From: Barnesiella sp. WM24
GTDB taxonomy: Bacteria > Bacteroidota > Bacteroidia > Bacteroidales > Muribaculaceae
Direction of reading: 5' to 3'
NCBI RefSeq assembly: GCF_004570975.1
Contig: NZ_SPPC01000016.1
Span: 1-64,000, forward strand
DNA length: 64,000 nt
Shown: in pieces, positions 1 through 8,901 of the stretch
Layout of the letters: each line of letters begins with the position of its first letter
How positions within the stretch are numbered: the first letter of the stretch is position 1
Made by a program: the position numbers and the translations under genes
The notes under the pieces: generated by a model
The model's input: only the letters and a program-made list of their open reading frames with translations
What the model was told of the DNA's origin: nothing
Database searches by the model: none

Positions 1-237
1 TAGGTCCGTGCTTCATCTCTGCGGCAGGATAGCCTTCGGCATGGATATAGCTGATTTCCTTTAGTTTCAGGGCGCCTTCCAGTGCCGACGGATAATTGTA
101 GCCTCTTCCGAGATAGAGGAAGTTATGAGCATAGGTGAATATCTGTGACAGTCGCTCTATCTCGTCATTAAGCGACAGGGTCTCTTTGATAAGGTCGGGC
201 AGATTCTGGAGCGATTGCGCTACTTCGGCAAGCTCCT
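1..237 (-). pseudogene. Duplicated internal/3' segment of glmS (partial, runs off left edge)
   Basis: Positions 1-237 are a near-exact copy of 2014-2250, which codes for about residues 434-512 of the intact glmS further right. I found two differences, A128 versus G2141 and C173 versus T2186. Both fall on third codon positions and are synonymous (Ala and Ser). Identity ends abruptly after 237. The fragment has no start and cannot give a working enzyme from this window, but it may continue leftwards to the glmS stop codon. Two silent changes and no frameshift suggest it derives from a functional glmS allele and not from a decayed copy. Because it touches the window edge, a contig-end or strain-mixture artefact cannot be excluded. 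Confidence 0.85.
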
Positions 238-385
238 GTACTCTTGAATGCTTGTACTAACTCTTGCGAAAATTACCGTCTTTATCATAATTGTTTGATA
301 TATCATTTATTACACTACAAATATACATAAGCAGGAATTGTCCTGCAAATCAGGATTGATTAAAATATAAACGATTGATAAAATA

Positions 386-416
386 TTTGATAATTAAAAC
401 AAAATCATTAGCTTTG
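386..416 (+). promoter_or_regulatory. Bacteroidetes promoter of the XRE regulator
   Basis: TTTG at 386-389 and TAGCTTTG at 409-416 are separated by 19 bases. This is a complete match to the Bacteroidetes -33/-7 consensus (TTTG-N19-TAnnTTTG). It ends 17 bases before the ATG at 434. Positions 238-385 are AT-rich and hold no gene I can support. Confidence 0.75.
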
Positions 417-433
417 TATCAAAGAATGGATTT

Positions 434-721
434 ATGGAGAAAGTATTAGCCGAAAACGTAAAGAGACTATGTAAGGAGCAAAAGAAGCAACTGAAAGACC
501 TTGCTTCTGAAATGGGTGTTGACCCTGCTTCATTGAACAGAGCAATGTATGGTAATGCCCGACTTGATACCATTGAAAAAATGGCTACCGCTTTAGGGGT
601 ATCCATCAAAAGCCTGTTCGACCCGATAGATTATGATACGGTAGAAGGTTACATCAAGATTAAAGGAAAAATCTATCAGTTTAATAGTAAAGAAGAATTA
701 AATAGGATATTAACTGAATAA
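434..721 (+). CDS. XRE-family HTH transcriptional regulator
   Basis: A 95-residue protein with a Cro/C1-type helix-turn-helix over about residues 5-62 (LKDLASEMGVDPASLNRAMYG, then a second helical stretch ending near SIKSLF) and a short acidic tail. Such proteins are small DNA-binding repressors. It lies 20 bases upstream of a secreted protein in the same orientation and in the same AT-rich islet, so the two are probably co-transcribed from the promoter at 386-416. It may control the islet, but its target cannot be seen. Its low GC, in contrast with the glmS operon, points to recent acquisition. The HTH call is secure; the role is inference. Confidence 0.85.
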   Translation: MEKVLAENVKRLCKEQKKQLKDLASEMGVDPASLNRAMYGNARLDTIEKMATALGVSIKSLFDPIDYDTVEGYIKIKGKIYQFNSKEELNRILTE

Positions 722-741
722 AAATAAAAAATTTCATTGAT

Positions 742-1404
742 ATGAAAAAGAAAATTATTTTTACAGTACTATTAGCTTTAACTACAATGTTAGCACAAGC
801 ACAACAAATCAAAGTTGAGTATGAAAATAAAATTAGTTCATTACCTGAACTTATGCAACAATACTTTGATATGCAAAATGTAAAACATTCTCGTTTGACC
901 ATAAAAGGAGATTTTAATGGAAAACGAGCCAAAATAAAAAAAGTTATCTGCGACAAAGGAACGTTTGTAGAACGTGAATTGCTTGCAGACTTTGTTCATT
1001 TTATACTTGTTGATAGTGTTGAAACTTTAGATTTTATGGCAGTCCCTTATGGAAAAGACAGCCTTCGTATTTCTTGTTTCTATCCTGCCAATTTTAACCA
1101 TATTATATTTAATGACACGGTACGTATAGACAATATGAAAATTTTATTGGAAACATTTACTCCTGGAGATAGTCCTGACATTCCTATTATGGCTTATTCT
1201 ACTGGTATTCCATTTCAAGGAGGTACTTGGTTTTGCGGTTTGCGAGATTCTGGTGTTGAACCACGAAAATGGTTTGAAAAATATGGGATAGACGGTTATG
1301 TCTTTTATACAATAAGACTTGAAGAAGATACGCCCCATGATAATAATATGCCTATTTACATCAAAATAGCAAAACAAGATGCTCATGCGGTACATCAACA
1401 ATAA
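742..1404 (+). CDS. Secreted protein of unknown function in glmS-linked islet
   Basis: A 220-residue protein with a clear signal peptide (residues 1-21, basic MKKK start, hydrophobic core, cleavage near AQA-QQ) and no lipobox cysteine, so it is predicted periplasmic or exported. I do not recognise the family. The mature part has alternating beta-type hydrophobic patterning, a Phe/Tyr-rich middle and one cysteine-containing stretch (TWFCGLRDSG, about residues 168-177). It follows the XRE regulator by 20 bases and is followed by a strong hairpin at 1444-1486. It is AT-rich, unlike the flanking glmS. It could be an effector, an immunity factor or an envelope stress protein; nothing in the sequence decides between these. 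Confidence 0.7.
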   Translation: MKKKIIFTVLLALTTMLAQAQQIKVEYENKISSLPELMQQYFDMQNVKHSRLTIKGDFNGKRAKIKKVICDKGTFVERELLADFVHFILVDSVETLDFMAVPYGKDSLRISCFYPANFNHIIFNDTVRIDNMKILLETFTPGDSPDIPIMAYSTGIPFQGGTWFCGLRDSGVEPRKWFEKYGIDGYVFYTIRLEEDTPHDNNMPIYIKIAKQDAHAVHQQ

Positions 1405-1443
1405 TAATTTAGTATAATCTTTTAGATTAAACTGAAACAAAAT

Positions 1444-1486
1444 AATGTATCATTATAGTCTTTTTATTTGATTATAATGATACATT
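1444..1486. terminator. Hairpin terminator after the secreted islet protein
   Basis: A 17-bp stem (1444-1460 with 1470-1486, one G-U pair) around a 9-base loop, followed by TTAATTTT on the plus strand and an A-rich stretch on the other side. It is probably the terminator of the XRE/secreted-protein unit and may work in both directions. Confidence 0.65.
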
Positions 1487-1592
1487 TTAATTTTGATACA
1501 AACATCATAGTTTCTAACGACTTATGAAGAAAACATCATATCTCATAGAGGTGGTTGTTATAACTCTACGAAACCGAAAATGACTATCGGAT

Positions 1593-1625
1593 GAGGCTGT
1601 GTCATTACGACACAGCCTCTTTTTT
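1593..1625 (+). terminator. Rho-independent terminator (plus strand)
   Basis: A perfect 11-bp stem, GAGGCTGTGTC (1593-1603) with GACACAGCCTC (1609-1619), a 5-base loop and a run of six T (1620-1625). No gene I can support ends directly before it; only a 19-codon open frame at 1524-1583 does. It may be left over from a longer islet gene. Confidence 0.8.
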
Positions 1626-1650
1626 GTGCCATATTATATAAAGGTATATA

Positions 1651-1685
1651 AAAATGTAGAGACAACCGCGGGCGGCTGTCTCTAC
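1651..1685 (-). terminator. Terminator of the glyS-lemA-FKBP-glmS operon
   Basis: A 13-bp stem with one mismatch (1656-1668 with 1673-1685) and a 4-base loop. On the minus strand it is followed by ATTTTTATA. It lies 20 bases past the glmS stop codon. Confidence 0.75.
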
Positions 1686-1705
1686 ACTATGATTGGATTG
1701 TAGTC

Positions 1706-3550
1706 TTATTCTACAGTTACTGACTTGGCGAGGTTACGCGGCATGTCCACGTTGCATCCTTTCATTACTGCGATATGATAGGCAAGGAGCTGCAGCGGGA
1801 TTGAGACGATGATGGGTGACAGACATTCCGGCACCGGGGGAATCTCCAGAGTGAAATCAGCGATTTCAGGAATAGTTGTGTCGCCACGGGTCACGATAGC
1901 TATTACCGAACCTCCGCGAGCTTTTACTTGCTGGATGTTGGAGATGATTTTTTCGTGCAGCTCATCGGTGGGAGCGATAACCACAGTGGGCATCTCGTGG
2001 TCGATGAGTGCAATAGGTCCGTGCTTCATCTCTGCGGCAGGATAGCCTTCGGCATGGATATAGCTGATTTCCTTTAGTTTCAGGGCGCCTTCCAGTGCCG
2101 ACGGATAATTGTAGCCTCTTCCGAGATAGAGGAAGTTATGGGCATAGGTGAATATCTGTGACAGTCGCTCTATCTCGTCATTAAGTGACAGGGTCTCTTT
2201 GATAAGGTCGGGCAGATTCTGGAGCGATTGCGCTACTTCGGCAAGCTCCTTCTGCGAGATGGTGCGGCGTATCTGTCCCACAGCAAGCGCGAGCATCGTA
2301 AGCACGGTCACCTGTCCGGTAAAAGCTTTGGTAGAGGCGACGCCTATCTCCGGTCCTACGTGGATGTAGGTGCCTGTGTCGGTCTCGCGGGCTATTGAAG
2401 AGCTTACGGCATTGCACACACCATAGACAAACGCTCCTTTTTCTTTGGCGAGCTTTATTGCCGCCAGAGTGTCGGCTGTCTCTCCTGACTGGGAGATAGC
2501 TATTACGATATCCTGCGGTGTTATCACCGGATTGCTGTAGCGGAACTCGCTGGCATACTCGACCTGGGTCGGTATGCGTGCTATTGTCTCGAAGAGTCGT
2601 GCCCCGATAAGTCCGGCATGCCATGAAGTGCCACATGCCACGATTATTATGCGCGAGGCGTTGACGAAGCGGTCGGTGTGGTCGATGATTCCCGCGAGCT
2701 TGATTTCAGTCCCGTTGTTCACGATTCTGCCTCTTATGCAGTCGTGGATAGAGTTGGGCTGTTCAAAAATCTCTTTAAGCATGAAATGGGCGTAGCCGCC
2801 TTTTTCAAGCTGTGACACTGACATGTTAAGAGTCTGCACGTCGATTGACGATGACTCATTGTCATTGGTTATTACACGCAGTTCTTCGCCACGCTTTATG
2901 ATAGCTATTTCATCGTCACGAAGATAGACCACCTTGTTGGTGTATTCGATAATCGGAGTGGCGTCAGATGCAATCAGTGTCTCGTCATCGCCGATACCGA
3001 TTACAAGCGGCGAGCTTTTCCTTGCCGCAAGTATTGTGTCGGGATTGTCGATGTCGATGACTGCAATCGCATAAGCTCCCACTACCTGGTTGAGCGCTTC
3101 TCTCATCGCTTCAAGGGTCGAACATCCGTTGGTCTCCTGGATATACTCTATAAGCTTGACCACGACTTCCGTGTCGGTTTCGCTACGGAAAGTGCAGCCA
3201 TGCTTCTCAAGAGCCATTTTCAATACATTATAATTCTCGATTGTGCCGTTGTGGACAATCGCGATTTTGCCGTTTGAGCTGTAATGCGGGTGGGCATTTA
3301 CGTCGTTTGGCTCACCGTGGGTAGCCCAGCGTGTGTGTGCAATACCGATTCTACCTGTCACATCTTTCGACTCGCAGAAGTTTTCAAGGTCATTTACTTT
3401 TCCGCGCGACTTGTAGATGTTCAGGTTGTTGGTGTCGGAGATTAGCGCGACTCCGGCACTGTCATAGCCACGGTATTCAAGACGGTGAAGTCCCTTTATC
3501 AGAATCGGGTAAGCCTGTTGGTTTCCTATATATCCTACTATTCCACACAT
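1706..3550 (-). CDS. glmS: Glutamine--fructose-6-phosphate aminotransferase (isomerizing)
   Basis: Makes glucosamine-6-phosphate from fructose-6-phosphate and glutamine, the first step to UDP-GlcNAc for peptidoglycan and LPS; cytoplasmic. The 614 residues are full length. The N-terminus MCGIVGYIG leaves Cys2 as the amidotransferase nucleophile after Met removal. An N-terminal class II glutaminase domain (about 1-240) is followed by two SIS sugar-isomerase domains and ends DMPRNLAKSVTVE, as is usual for the family. It is the last gene of glyS-lemA-FKBP-glmS, 23 bases after the FKBP gene. Its 3' part (2014-2250) is repeated at 1-237 across an AT-rich islet, so the 3' end of this copy may have been brought in by that islet. 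Confidence 0.97.
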   Translation of the reverse strand: MCGIVGYIGNQQAYPILIKGLHRLEYRGYDSAGVALISDTNNLNIYKSRGKVNDLENFCESKDVTGRIGIAHTRWATHGEPNDVNAHPHYSSNGKIAIVHNGTIENYNVLKMALEKHGCTFRSETDTEVVVKLIEYIQETNGCSTLEAMREALNQVVGAYAIAVIDIDNPDTILAARKSSPLVIGIGDDETLIASDATPIIEYTNKVVYLRDDEIAIIKRGEELRVITNDNESSSIDVQTLNMSVSQLEKGGYAHFMLKEIFEQPNSIHDCIRGRIVNNGTEIKLAGIIDHTDRFVNASRIIIVACGTSWHAGLIGARLFETIARIPTQVEYASEFRYSNPVITPQDIVIAISQSGETADTLAAIKLAKEKGAFVYGVCNAVSSSIARETDTGTYIHVGPEIGVASTKAFTGQVTVLTMLALAVGQIRRTISQKELAEVAQSLQNLPDLIKETLSLNDEIERLSQIFTYAHNFLYLGRGYNYPSALEGALKLKEISYIHAEGYPAAEMKHGPIALIDHEMPTVVIAPTDELHEKIISNIQQVKARGGSVIAIVTRGDTTIPEIADFTLEIPPVPECLSPIIVSIPLQLLAYHIAVMKGCNVDMPRNLAKSVTVE

Positions 3551-3573
3551 AAGAGATTGGTGATAAGGGTTGA

Positions 3574-4131
3574 TTATTGTTTTGTCTCCCAGTTGGGGAT
3601 ATTGACAAGTTTTATATTGAATTTAAGATTGCTGTAAGGAGGTATGCTGCCATATCCGGTAGCACCATAGGCCGACTGGTAAGGAATCAGCACTTCCACA
3701 GAGTCGCCTACATGCATCTCCTGCAATACAATGCCCCAACCGCTTATGACACTTGAAAGCCCTGTGCGGAATATCGAGTCGCCGTAAGACTCTTTCAGCA
3801 GGTAGCTTGAGTCAAATGCCACATCGGTATAGTAGCGTCCGATGTATTTCACATCGACCGTTGAGGTCCAGTAGGGGCTCAGGTTGCCGGCTGTCTCGCT
3901 TCGGTCGTTAAACCAGTGGGCGAGGACATATTGACCTTTGTCATATCCTGGACGCAGGAGTGTGTAGTAAGGCGTGCCGTCGGGATTGGTCTTTTCCTGA
4001 CAGTCGTCAAGCCAGGAGTTGTTGGCATTACGCCATTCGGCATAGTCATCCCACGTGGTGTCTTTGCTGCATGCCGAGACAACCACTGCGATGATAACGC
4101 CAAGAGTAAACAGTAATGGTAATTTTCTCAT
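3574..4131 (-). CDS. FKBP-type peptidyl-prolyl cis-trans isomerase lipoprotein
   Basis: A 185-residue predicted lipoprotein: a signal peptide with a lipobox ending in Cys21 (VVVSAC), then an N-terminal family-specific part and an FKBP-like domain at about residues 90-180. The recognisable FKBP core is VISGWGIVLQEMHVGD, followed by LIPYQSAYG and the closing strand LKFNIKLVNI. The family catalyses proline isomerisation and helps fold envelope proteins; placement in the periplasm-facing membrane is inferred from the lipobox. It lies 11 bases after lemA and 23 bases before glmS, all on one strand. Several FKBP active-site aromatics are not obvious, so it may be a weak isomerase. Confidence 0.85.
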   Translation of the reverse strand: MRKLPLLFTLGVIIAVVVSACSKDTTWDDYAEWRNANNSWLDDCQEKTNPDGTPYYTLLRPGYDKGQYVLAHWFNDRSETAGNLSPYWTSTVDVKYIGRYYTDVAFDSSYLLKESYGDSIFRTGLSSVISGWGIVLQEMHVGDSVEVLIPYQSAYGATGYGSIPPYSNLKFNIKLVNIPNWETKQ

Positions 4132-4142
4132 TAAAATATAGT

Positions 4143-4727
4143 TTAGAACTCGACCTTCGGAGCTGACTCAGCGCCTGCCGCAGCCTTGAACTGAGGCTTG
4201 GGGGTGAAGCCAAACCATCCGGCATAAATCGTGGTCGGGAACTTTTTGATTGAAGTGTTGTAATCTTTCACCGCTTCCGTGTAGCGACCACGCGCCACGG
4301 TGATGCGGTTTTCTGTGCCTTCAAGCTGCACCTGCAGGTCACGGAAATTCTCGTTGGCTTTCAGGTCGGGATAAGCCTCGCTCACGGCAAGCAGCGACTT
4401 CAGCGCTCCTGTAAGCTGGTTCTGAGCCTCCTGAAACTTCGCGAGAGTCTCTTCGTTGAGATCTTCGGCGGAGATGTTGATTGATGTAGCTTTGCTGCGA
4501 GCCTCTGTCACCTTTGTGAAGGTGTTTTCCTCGTGGGCGGCATAGCCTTTGACGGTTGCCACGAGGTTGGGGATGAGGTCGGCGCGGCGCTGATACTGGT
4601 TTTCAACTTCCGCCCAGTTCTGGTCGACAGTCTGCTGCTTTTCAACCAGAGAGTTATAGTTGCATGAAGAGAGGCTTGCAAGGCATATGATGCCTGCCAG
4701 CAACGAGAAAAGTCGATTAAGTTTCAT
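4143..4727 (-). CDS. lemA: LemA family lipoprotein
   Basis: A 194-residue LemA-like protein. The ATG at 4727 was chosen because it gives a normal lipoprotein signal (MKLNRLFSLL, lipobox LSSC with Cys22); an upstream TTG at 4736 would only add three residues. The family core VDQNWAEVENQYQRRADLIPNL is followed by a long helical region and a conserved tail with FPTTIYAGWFGFTPKPQF. LemA proteins are membrane-anchored helical bundles of uncertain function. The gene sits 26 bases downstream of glyS and 11 bases before the FKBP gene, inside the same operon. Confidence 0.93.
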   Translation of the reverse strand: MKLNRLFSLLAGIICLASLSSCNYNSLVEKQQTVDQNWAEVENQYQRRADLIPNLVATVKGYAAHEENTFTKVTEARSKATSINISAEDLNEETLAKFQEAQNQLTGALKSLLAVSEAYPDLKANENFRDLQVQLEGTENRITVARGRYTEAVKDYNTSIKKFPTTIYAGWFGFTPKPQFKAAAGAESAPKVEF

Positions 4728-4753
4728 AATAATCAATGATTAAGATAGTGAGT

Positions 4754-6298
4754 TTATCCGAGTTTGCGCAGAAGAGAGTTGATGCTTACCGTGTCGTGGA
4801 TGAGACGGTGCAGCTCGCTTATGTTGACACGCTTCTGCTCCATAGAGTCACGCTCGCGCAGAGTGACGGTGTTGTCCTCCAGTGTCTGGTGGTCGACTGT
4901 CACGCAGAAGGGGGTGCCGATTGCATCCTGGCGGCGGTAGCGCTTGCCGATAGAGTCTTTTTCCTCGTAGTGGGTCGGGAAGTCAAACTTGAGGTCGTTG
5001 ACTATCTCACGAGCCTTTTCGGGCAGACCGTCCTTGCGTACAAGAGGCATGACGGCACACTTCACGGGCGCAAGTGCCGGCGGAAGGTGGAGCACAACGC
5101 GGGTGTCGCCTCCTTCAAGCGCTTGCTCTTCGTAGCTTGAGCAGAGCACTGACAGGAACATGCGGTCAACACCGATCGAAGTCTCGATTACGTAAGGGGT
5201 ATAGCTTTCGTTAAGCTCCGGGTCGAAATATTGAATCTTCTTGCCTGAGAATTTCTCATGCTGGGAGAGGTCAAAATTGGTGCGTGAATGGATACCCTCC
5301 ACTTCCTTGAAGCCAAACGGCATCTCAAACTCGATGTCGGTAGCGGCATTGGCGTAGTGGGCAAGCTTCTCGTGGTCATGATAGCGGTATTTCTGATCGC
5401 CGAGACCAAGAGCCTTGTGCCATTTCAGGCGAGTCTCTTTCCAGCTCTTGAACCATTCGAGTTCCTGTCCGGGGCGTACGAAAAATTGCATTTCCATCTG
5501 CTCGAACTCGCGCATGCGGAAGATAAACTGACGAGCCACAATCTCGTTGCGGAATGCTTTTCCTATCTGTGCGATACCGAAGGGTATGCGCATGCGGCCT
5601 GTCTTCTGCACGTTGAGGTAGTTGACGAAGATACCCTGTGCGGTCTCGGGACGGAGATATACGGTCATCGCGCCGTCGGCGGTAGAGCCCATCTCGGTGC
5701 GGAACATGAGGTTGAACTGACGCACCTCTGTCCAGTTCTTTGTGCCGGAAATAGGGTCTACGATTTCCTGGTCGATGATAATCTGGCGAAGCTCGTTGAG
5801 GTCACCGTCATTCATCGCTTTTGCAAAACGCTCGTGGAGCGCGTCACGCTTGGCTTTCTGCTCAAGGATGCGGGGATTGGTCTCGCGGAAAAGGGCTTCG
5901 TCAAAAGAGTCGCCGAAACGCTTGCGGGCTTTCTCAACCTCTTTCTCGATTTTGTCGTCAAACTTCGCGATGGCGTCCTCGATAAGCACGTCGGCGCGGT
6001 AACGCTTCTTTGAGTCCTTGTTGTCGATCAAGGGGTCGTTGAACGCGTCGACATGACCTGACGCTTTCCAGATTGTGGGGTGCATGAAAATCGCCGAGTC
6101 GATGCCGACGATATTTTCGTGCAGGAGTGTCATTGCGTCCCACCAGTAACGCTTTATATTGTTTTTCATCTCAACACCGTTCTGACCGTAGTCGTAAACG
6201 GCTGAGAGTCCGTCATATATTTCGCTTGATTGGAATACAAAACCGTATTCCTTGGCATGAGATACTATTTTTTTGAATTGGTCTTCCTGTTGTGCCAT
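4754..6298 (-). CDS. glyS: Glycyl-tRNA synthetase (single-chain, dimeric type)
   Basis: A class II aminoacyl-tRNA synthetase charging tRNA-Gly; cytoplasmic. The 514 residues match the eukaryote/Bacteroidetes-type homodimeric enzyme and not the alpha2-beta2 form. Visible features are the N-terminal GFVFQSSEIYDGLSAVYDYG motif, motif 2 (FRNEIVARQFIFRMREFEQME), a motif 3 region (SIGVDRMFLSVL) and a C-terminal anticodon-binding domain (LPPALAPVKCAVMPL to the end). It is the first gene of the operon with lemA, FKBP and glmS, driven by the promoter at 6326-6357. A link between glycine charging and glmS is not expected; this is probably simple co-transcription of housekeeping genes. Confidence 0.97.
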   Translation of the reverse strand: MAQQEDQFKKIVSHAKEYGFVFQSSEIYDGLSAVYDYGQNGVEMKNNIKRYWWDAMTLLHENIVGIDSAIFMHPTIWKASGHVDAFNDPLIDNKDSKKRYRADVLIEDAIAKFDDKIEKEVEKARKRFGDSFDEALFRETNPRILEQKAKRDALHERFAKAMNDGDLNELRQIIIDQEIVDPISGTKNWTEVRQFNLMFRTEMGSTADGAMTVYLRPETAQGIFVNYLNVQKTGRMRIPFGIAQIGKAFRNEIVARQFIFRMREFEQMEMQFFVRPGQELEWFKSWKETRLKWHKALGLGDQKYRYHDHEKLAHYANAATDIEFEMPFGFKEVEGIHSRTNFDLSQHEKFSGKKIQYFDPELNESYTPYVIETSIGVDRMFLSVLCSSYEEQALEGGDTRVVLHLPPALAPVKCAVMPLVRKDGLPEKAREIVNDLKFDFPTHYEEKDSIGKRYRRQDAIGTPFCVTVDHQTLEDNTVTLRERDSMEQKRVNISELHRLIHDTVSINSLLRKLG

Positions 6299-6325
6299 AA
6301 TTCCTAATTAATAATTTTAGAGTCA

Positions 6326-6357
6326 CAAAGATACAGAAAAATGATTAATCAAGCAAA
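6326..6357 (-). promoter_or_regulatory. Promoter of the glyS operon
   Basis: On the minus strand, TATCTTTG (plus 6326-6333) fits the -7 element TAnnTTTG. A TTTG (plus 6354-6357) lies 20 bases upstream. The -7 element is 27 bases ahead of the glyS start. Confidence 0.75.
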
Positions 6358-8756
6358 ATTTCAGCCTTTTCTCCCTTATTAAGTCGTAGCTCGATGTATT
6401 TGCCCGCTGCCGTCTTTCTTCCGTCGACAGTGACTGTGGTGACTCCGGCGGGGGTTTTTATCTTGATGTCAGGGGTGAATCCGCCTGTCACTGTCATGCT
6501 TCGGGGCTTTCCGTCATCCCAGGTCATGTCGACTTCCGCACCGCCTCTCACCTTGAATCCGTGGATGCTGCCTGACTGCCATTCGTCGGGGAGTGCCGGC
6601 AGCGGGTTGATAAATCCGTCTTGACTTTGCAGCAGCATCTCGCCGATGCCTGCGGCGCCGCCCCAGTTTCCATCCATCTGGAATGGCGGGTGAGAGCAGA
6701 ACAGGTTGGGGAAGGTGCCTGCGTCATGATGAGGCTTGTCGGCGGTGTAGGCAGGGACCAGAAGTGCCTTGAACAGCTTGTAGGCGCGGTTTCCGTCGCC
6801 TAAGCGGGCCCAGAAGTTGACTTTCCAGGCGCGGCTCCAGCCTGTGCCGCCGTCGCCTCTGCGTTCGAGGGTTTTTCGCGCGGCTTCCGCAAGCTCCGGC
6901 GTGTATTCGACTGAAATCTGGTTGCCCGGATGCAGTGCATACAGGTGGCTTACATGACGGTGATGAGGGTCGGTCTCCCTGTATTCTTCAAGCCACTCCA
7001 TGAGCCTGCCGTCGCGCCCGGTCTTATGTGGTGGAAGCAGGGTGAGGTCATGTCGCAGAGAGTCGGCAAACTGCCGGTCGGTGTCAAGGATGGCTGCGGC
7101 TTCGATTGTGTTGGAGTAAAGCTCGCGAATGAGCTGGGTGTCCATTGCCGGACCCATGACAACGCTTACCGGCGTCACGCTGTCGGCGGCGAAAAATGTA
7201 TTTTCGGGCGACGAGCTTGGAGCTGTGACAAGCCAGCCGTTGCGCGGCTCTTTAATCATCGTAGAGCGGAAGAATTGTGCCGCCCCTTTCATTACGGGAT
7301 ATATCTCGGCAAGATATTGCTTGTCGCCTGTGTACAAGTAATGTTCCCAAAGGTGGGCACACAGCCACGCGCCGCCGGTGTTGGTTGCTCCCCATGATGG
7401 ATGTTCGCCGGGGTCGGTGTATTCCCAGGGGTTGGTCATCATGTGCATTACCCAGCCCTCGGCGTCGGGACCGTAAAACACCTTTGCCGTGTGTGTGCCG
7501 TTGGGTACGGCGCGTTTCACCAGGTCTATAAGCGGCTCGTGGAGTTCCGACAGGTTGCCGGGCTCCGCTCCCCAGTGGTTCATCTGCACGTTGATATTGG
7601 TGTGGTAGTCGCCGTTCCAGGGTGTCACCACGTCATTTGCCCATAATCCCTGAAGATTAGGGGGCAGACATCCGGGACGTGTGCTTGAAATCAGCAGGTA
7701 TCTGCCGTAGTTGTAGTATAGGGCGGCGAGCGAAGGGTCGCTTTCGGTCCGGAACGCCTCGATGCGCTCGTTGGTGGGCAGATGTGCGATCTTCCCTTCG
7801 GGCAGAGTCACGGTCGCCCGGTCAAACAGCTGCCGGTGACGTTGCGTGCCGAGCCGGTGAAGCTCCTCGATGTCGTCAAGCTTCATTGCCGCGCTTACAT
7901 CGTTGAGCGCGTCGGTACTGTACATCTCTCCGTTGAGGTAGCTCGTTGCGGCGCCGACGATTACATATGCCTCGTCGGCGTTGCTCACTGTGATTGTGGA
8001 GTCGGAAGAATGTACAGAGGCGTTATCCCCCGCCACGCGGCATCCCGCCACTGCGGCATATCTTACTCCGTCTACTCCTGGCTGTCCGCTCTCGAGCATC
8101 CCGGAGAGCATGATCATTCCCGCTCCCGCGCTGCTCAGGCTCCCGTGTTTCTTTCTGTATAGCGAGGCGGTAAAGTTGACAGCCGCTTTTTGAGATGCCT
8201 TGATATGGTATATCATCACCTCCTCGCCGCGCGGCACGGCACACTCGGCTACGTATCTCACTCCCGCGATTGTATAGGCGGTCGTGGCGGTGGCTTCCTG
8301 CAGGTCGAGCCATCTCATGTAGTCGGTGACTGTCGAGTCGGGATAGGACAGGGCGATGTCGAGGTCGGCGAGCATCTGGTAGCTTCCATAAGTGCCGAGG
8401 TCGGTGGTCTTTGTCGGGACAAAGGTGGAATACATCAGCTCCTGTGCCTCAAGGTTTTTGCCTTCGACAAGCAGGCGCTGTATTTCGGGGAGGCTTTTTG
8501 CGGCTGCGGGATTGTCGTAGCATGCCTTTGAGCCGCTCCACATGCTTATCTCGTTCAACACGATTTTCTCGTCAAAAGGGTTGCCGTAGGGCATCATTCC
8601 GAGTCGGCCGTTGCCGAGCGGAAGGGTCTCTTCCCATTGCACTGCGGGCGTCGTGTACCATAAGGTCATGTCGGCGGGAAATGCCATGTCTGTATTCTGT
8701 GCCTGTAAGGCGCCTGTCACTGTGACTGCCGCAAGTAGGGCTGCAAGATGTTTCAT
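6345..8756 (-). CDS. Secreted GH95 family alpha-L-fucosidase / alpha-L-galactosidase
   Basis: An 803-residue secreted hydrolase with a signal peptide of about 19 residues (cleavage near LQA-QNT, no lipobox). It opens with [24 protein letters not shown], typical of the N-terminal beta domain of GH95, and continues with an (alpha/alpha)6 barrel. Family catalytic positions appear intact: the asparagines in NINVQMNHW, the general acid Glu518 in SSSPENTF and the aspartate Asp695 in [11 protein letters not shown]95 enzymes remove alpha-1,2-fucose or alpha-L-galactose from host glycans or plant xyloglucan and pectin. The gene stands alone with its own promoter and has no SusC/SusD partner nearby. 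Family assignment is strong; which sugar it prefers cannot be read from the sequence. Confidence 0.93.
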   Translation of the reverse strand: MKHLAALLAAVTVTGALQAQNTDMAFPADMTLWYTTPAVQWEETLPLGNGRLGMMPYGNPFDEKIVLNEISMWSGSKACYDNPAAAKSLPEIQRLLVEGKNLEAQELMYSTFVPTKTTDLGTYGSYQMLADLDIALSYPDSTVTDYMRWLDLQEATATTAYTIAGVRYVAECAVPRGEEVMIYHIKASQKAAVNFTASLYRKKHGSLSSAGAGMIMLSGMLESGQPGVDGVRYAAVAGCRVAGDNASVHSSDSTITVSNADEAYVIVGAATSYLNGEMYSTDALNDVSAAMKLDDIEELHRLGTQRHRQLFDRATVTLPEGKIAHLPTNERIEAFRTESDPSLAALYYNYGRYLLISSTRPGCLPPNLQGLWANDVVTPWNGDYHTNINVQMNHWGAEPGNLSELHEPLIDLVKRAVPNGTHTAKVFYGPDAEGWVMHMMTNPWEYTDPGEHPSWGATNTGGAWLCAHLWEHYLYTGDKQYLAEIYPVMKGAAQFFRSTMIKEPRNGWLVTAPSSSPENTFFAADSVTPVSVVMGPAMDTQLIRELYSNTIEAAAILDTDRQFADSLRHDLTLLPPHKTGRDGRLMEWLEEYRETDPHHRHVSHLYALHPGNQISVEYTPELAEAARKTLERRGDGGTGWSRAWKVNFWARLGDGNRAYKLFKALLVPAYTADKPHHDAGTFPNLFCSHPPFQMDGNWGGAAGIGEMLLQSQDGFINPLPALPDEWQSGSIHGFKVRGGAEVDMTWDDGKPRSMTVTGGFTPDIKIKTPAGVTTVTVDGRKTAAGKYIELRLNKGEKAEILLD

Positions 8757-8794
8757 AAGGGTCAGTTTGATGTCAGGTGTTTAGGTATTTGTTG

Positions 8795-8802
8795 CAAAAA
8801 TA
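8795..8802 (-). promoter_or_regulatory. -7 promoter element of the GH95 gene
   Basis: TATTTTTG on the minus strand fits TAnnTTTG, 39 bases ahead of the GH95 start. No clear -33 element was found. It faces away from the parC -7 element at 8845-8852. Confidence 0.55.
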
Positions 8803-8844
8803 GCAATTATGGGCGAAATGTCGCATTATGCGGAAAAAAAATGT

Positions 8845-8852
8845 TAACTTTG
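8845..8852 (+). promoter_or_regulatory. -7 promoter element of parC
   Basis: TAACTTTG fits TAnnTTTG. It lies 49 bases before the chosen ATG at 8902. Confidence 0.6.
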
Positions 8853-8901
8853 TAGAGATTGCGCATGTTGCGCCTTGTTCCATGAAATCATTATCCAGGC
8901 A

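Noticed and set aside
1524-1583. A 19-codon open frame (MKKTSYLIEVV...) just before the hairpin at 1593-1625
   Set aside because: Too short to support; it could be a relic or a leader peptide, but no gene follows and no ribosome site is clear.
1-1705. Tn7-type element at the glmS attachment site
   Set aside because: The islet lies downstream of glmS, as Tn7 does, but no Tn7-like transposition genes or end repeats are visible and the duplicated glmS segment is far longer than an attachment site.
8875-8901. Upstream TTG start for parC
   Set aside because: The ATG at 8902 begins an acidic N-terminus typical of the family; the added nine residues have no support.
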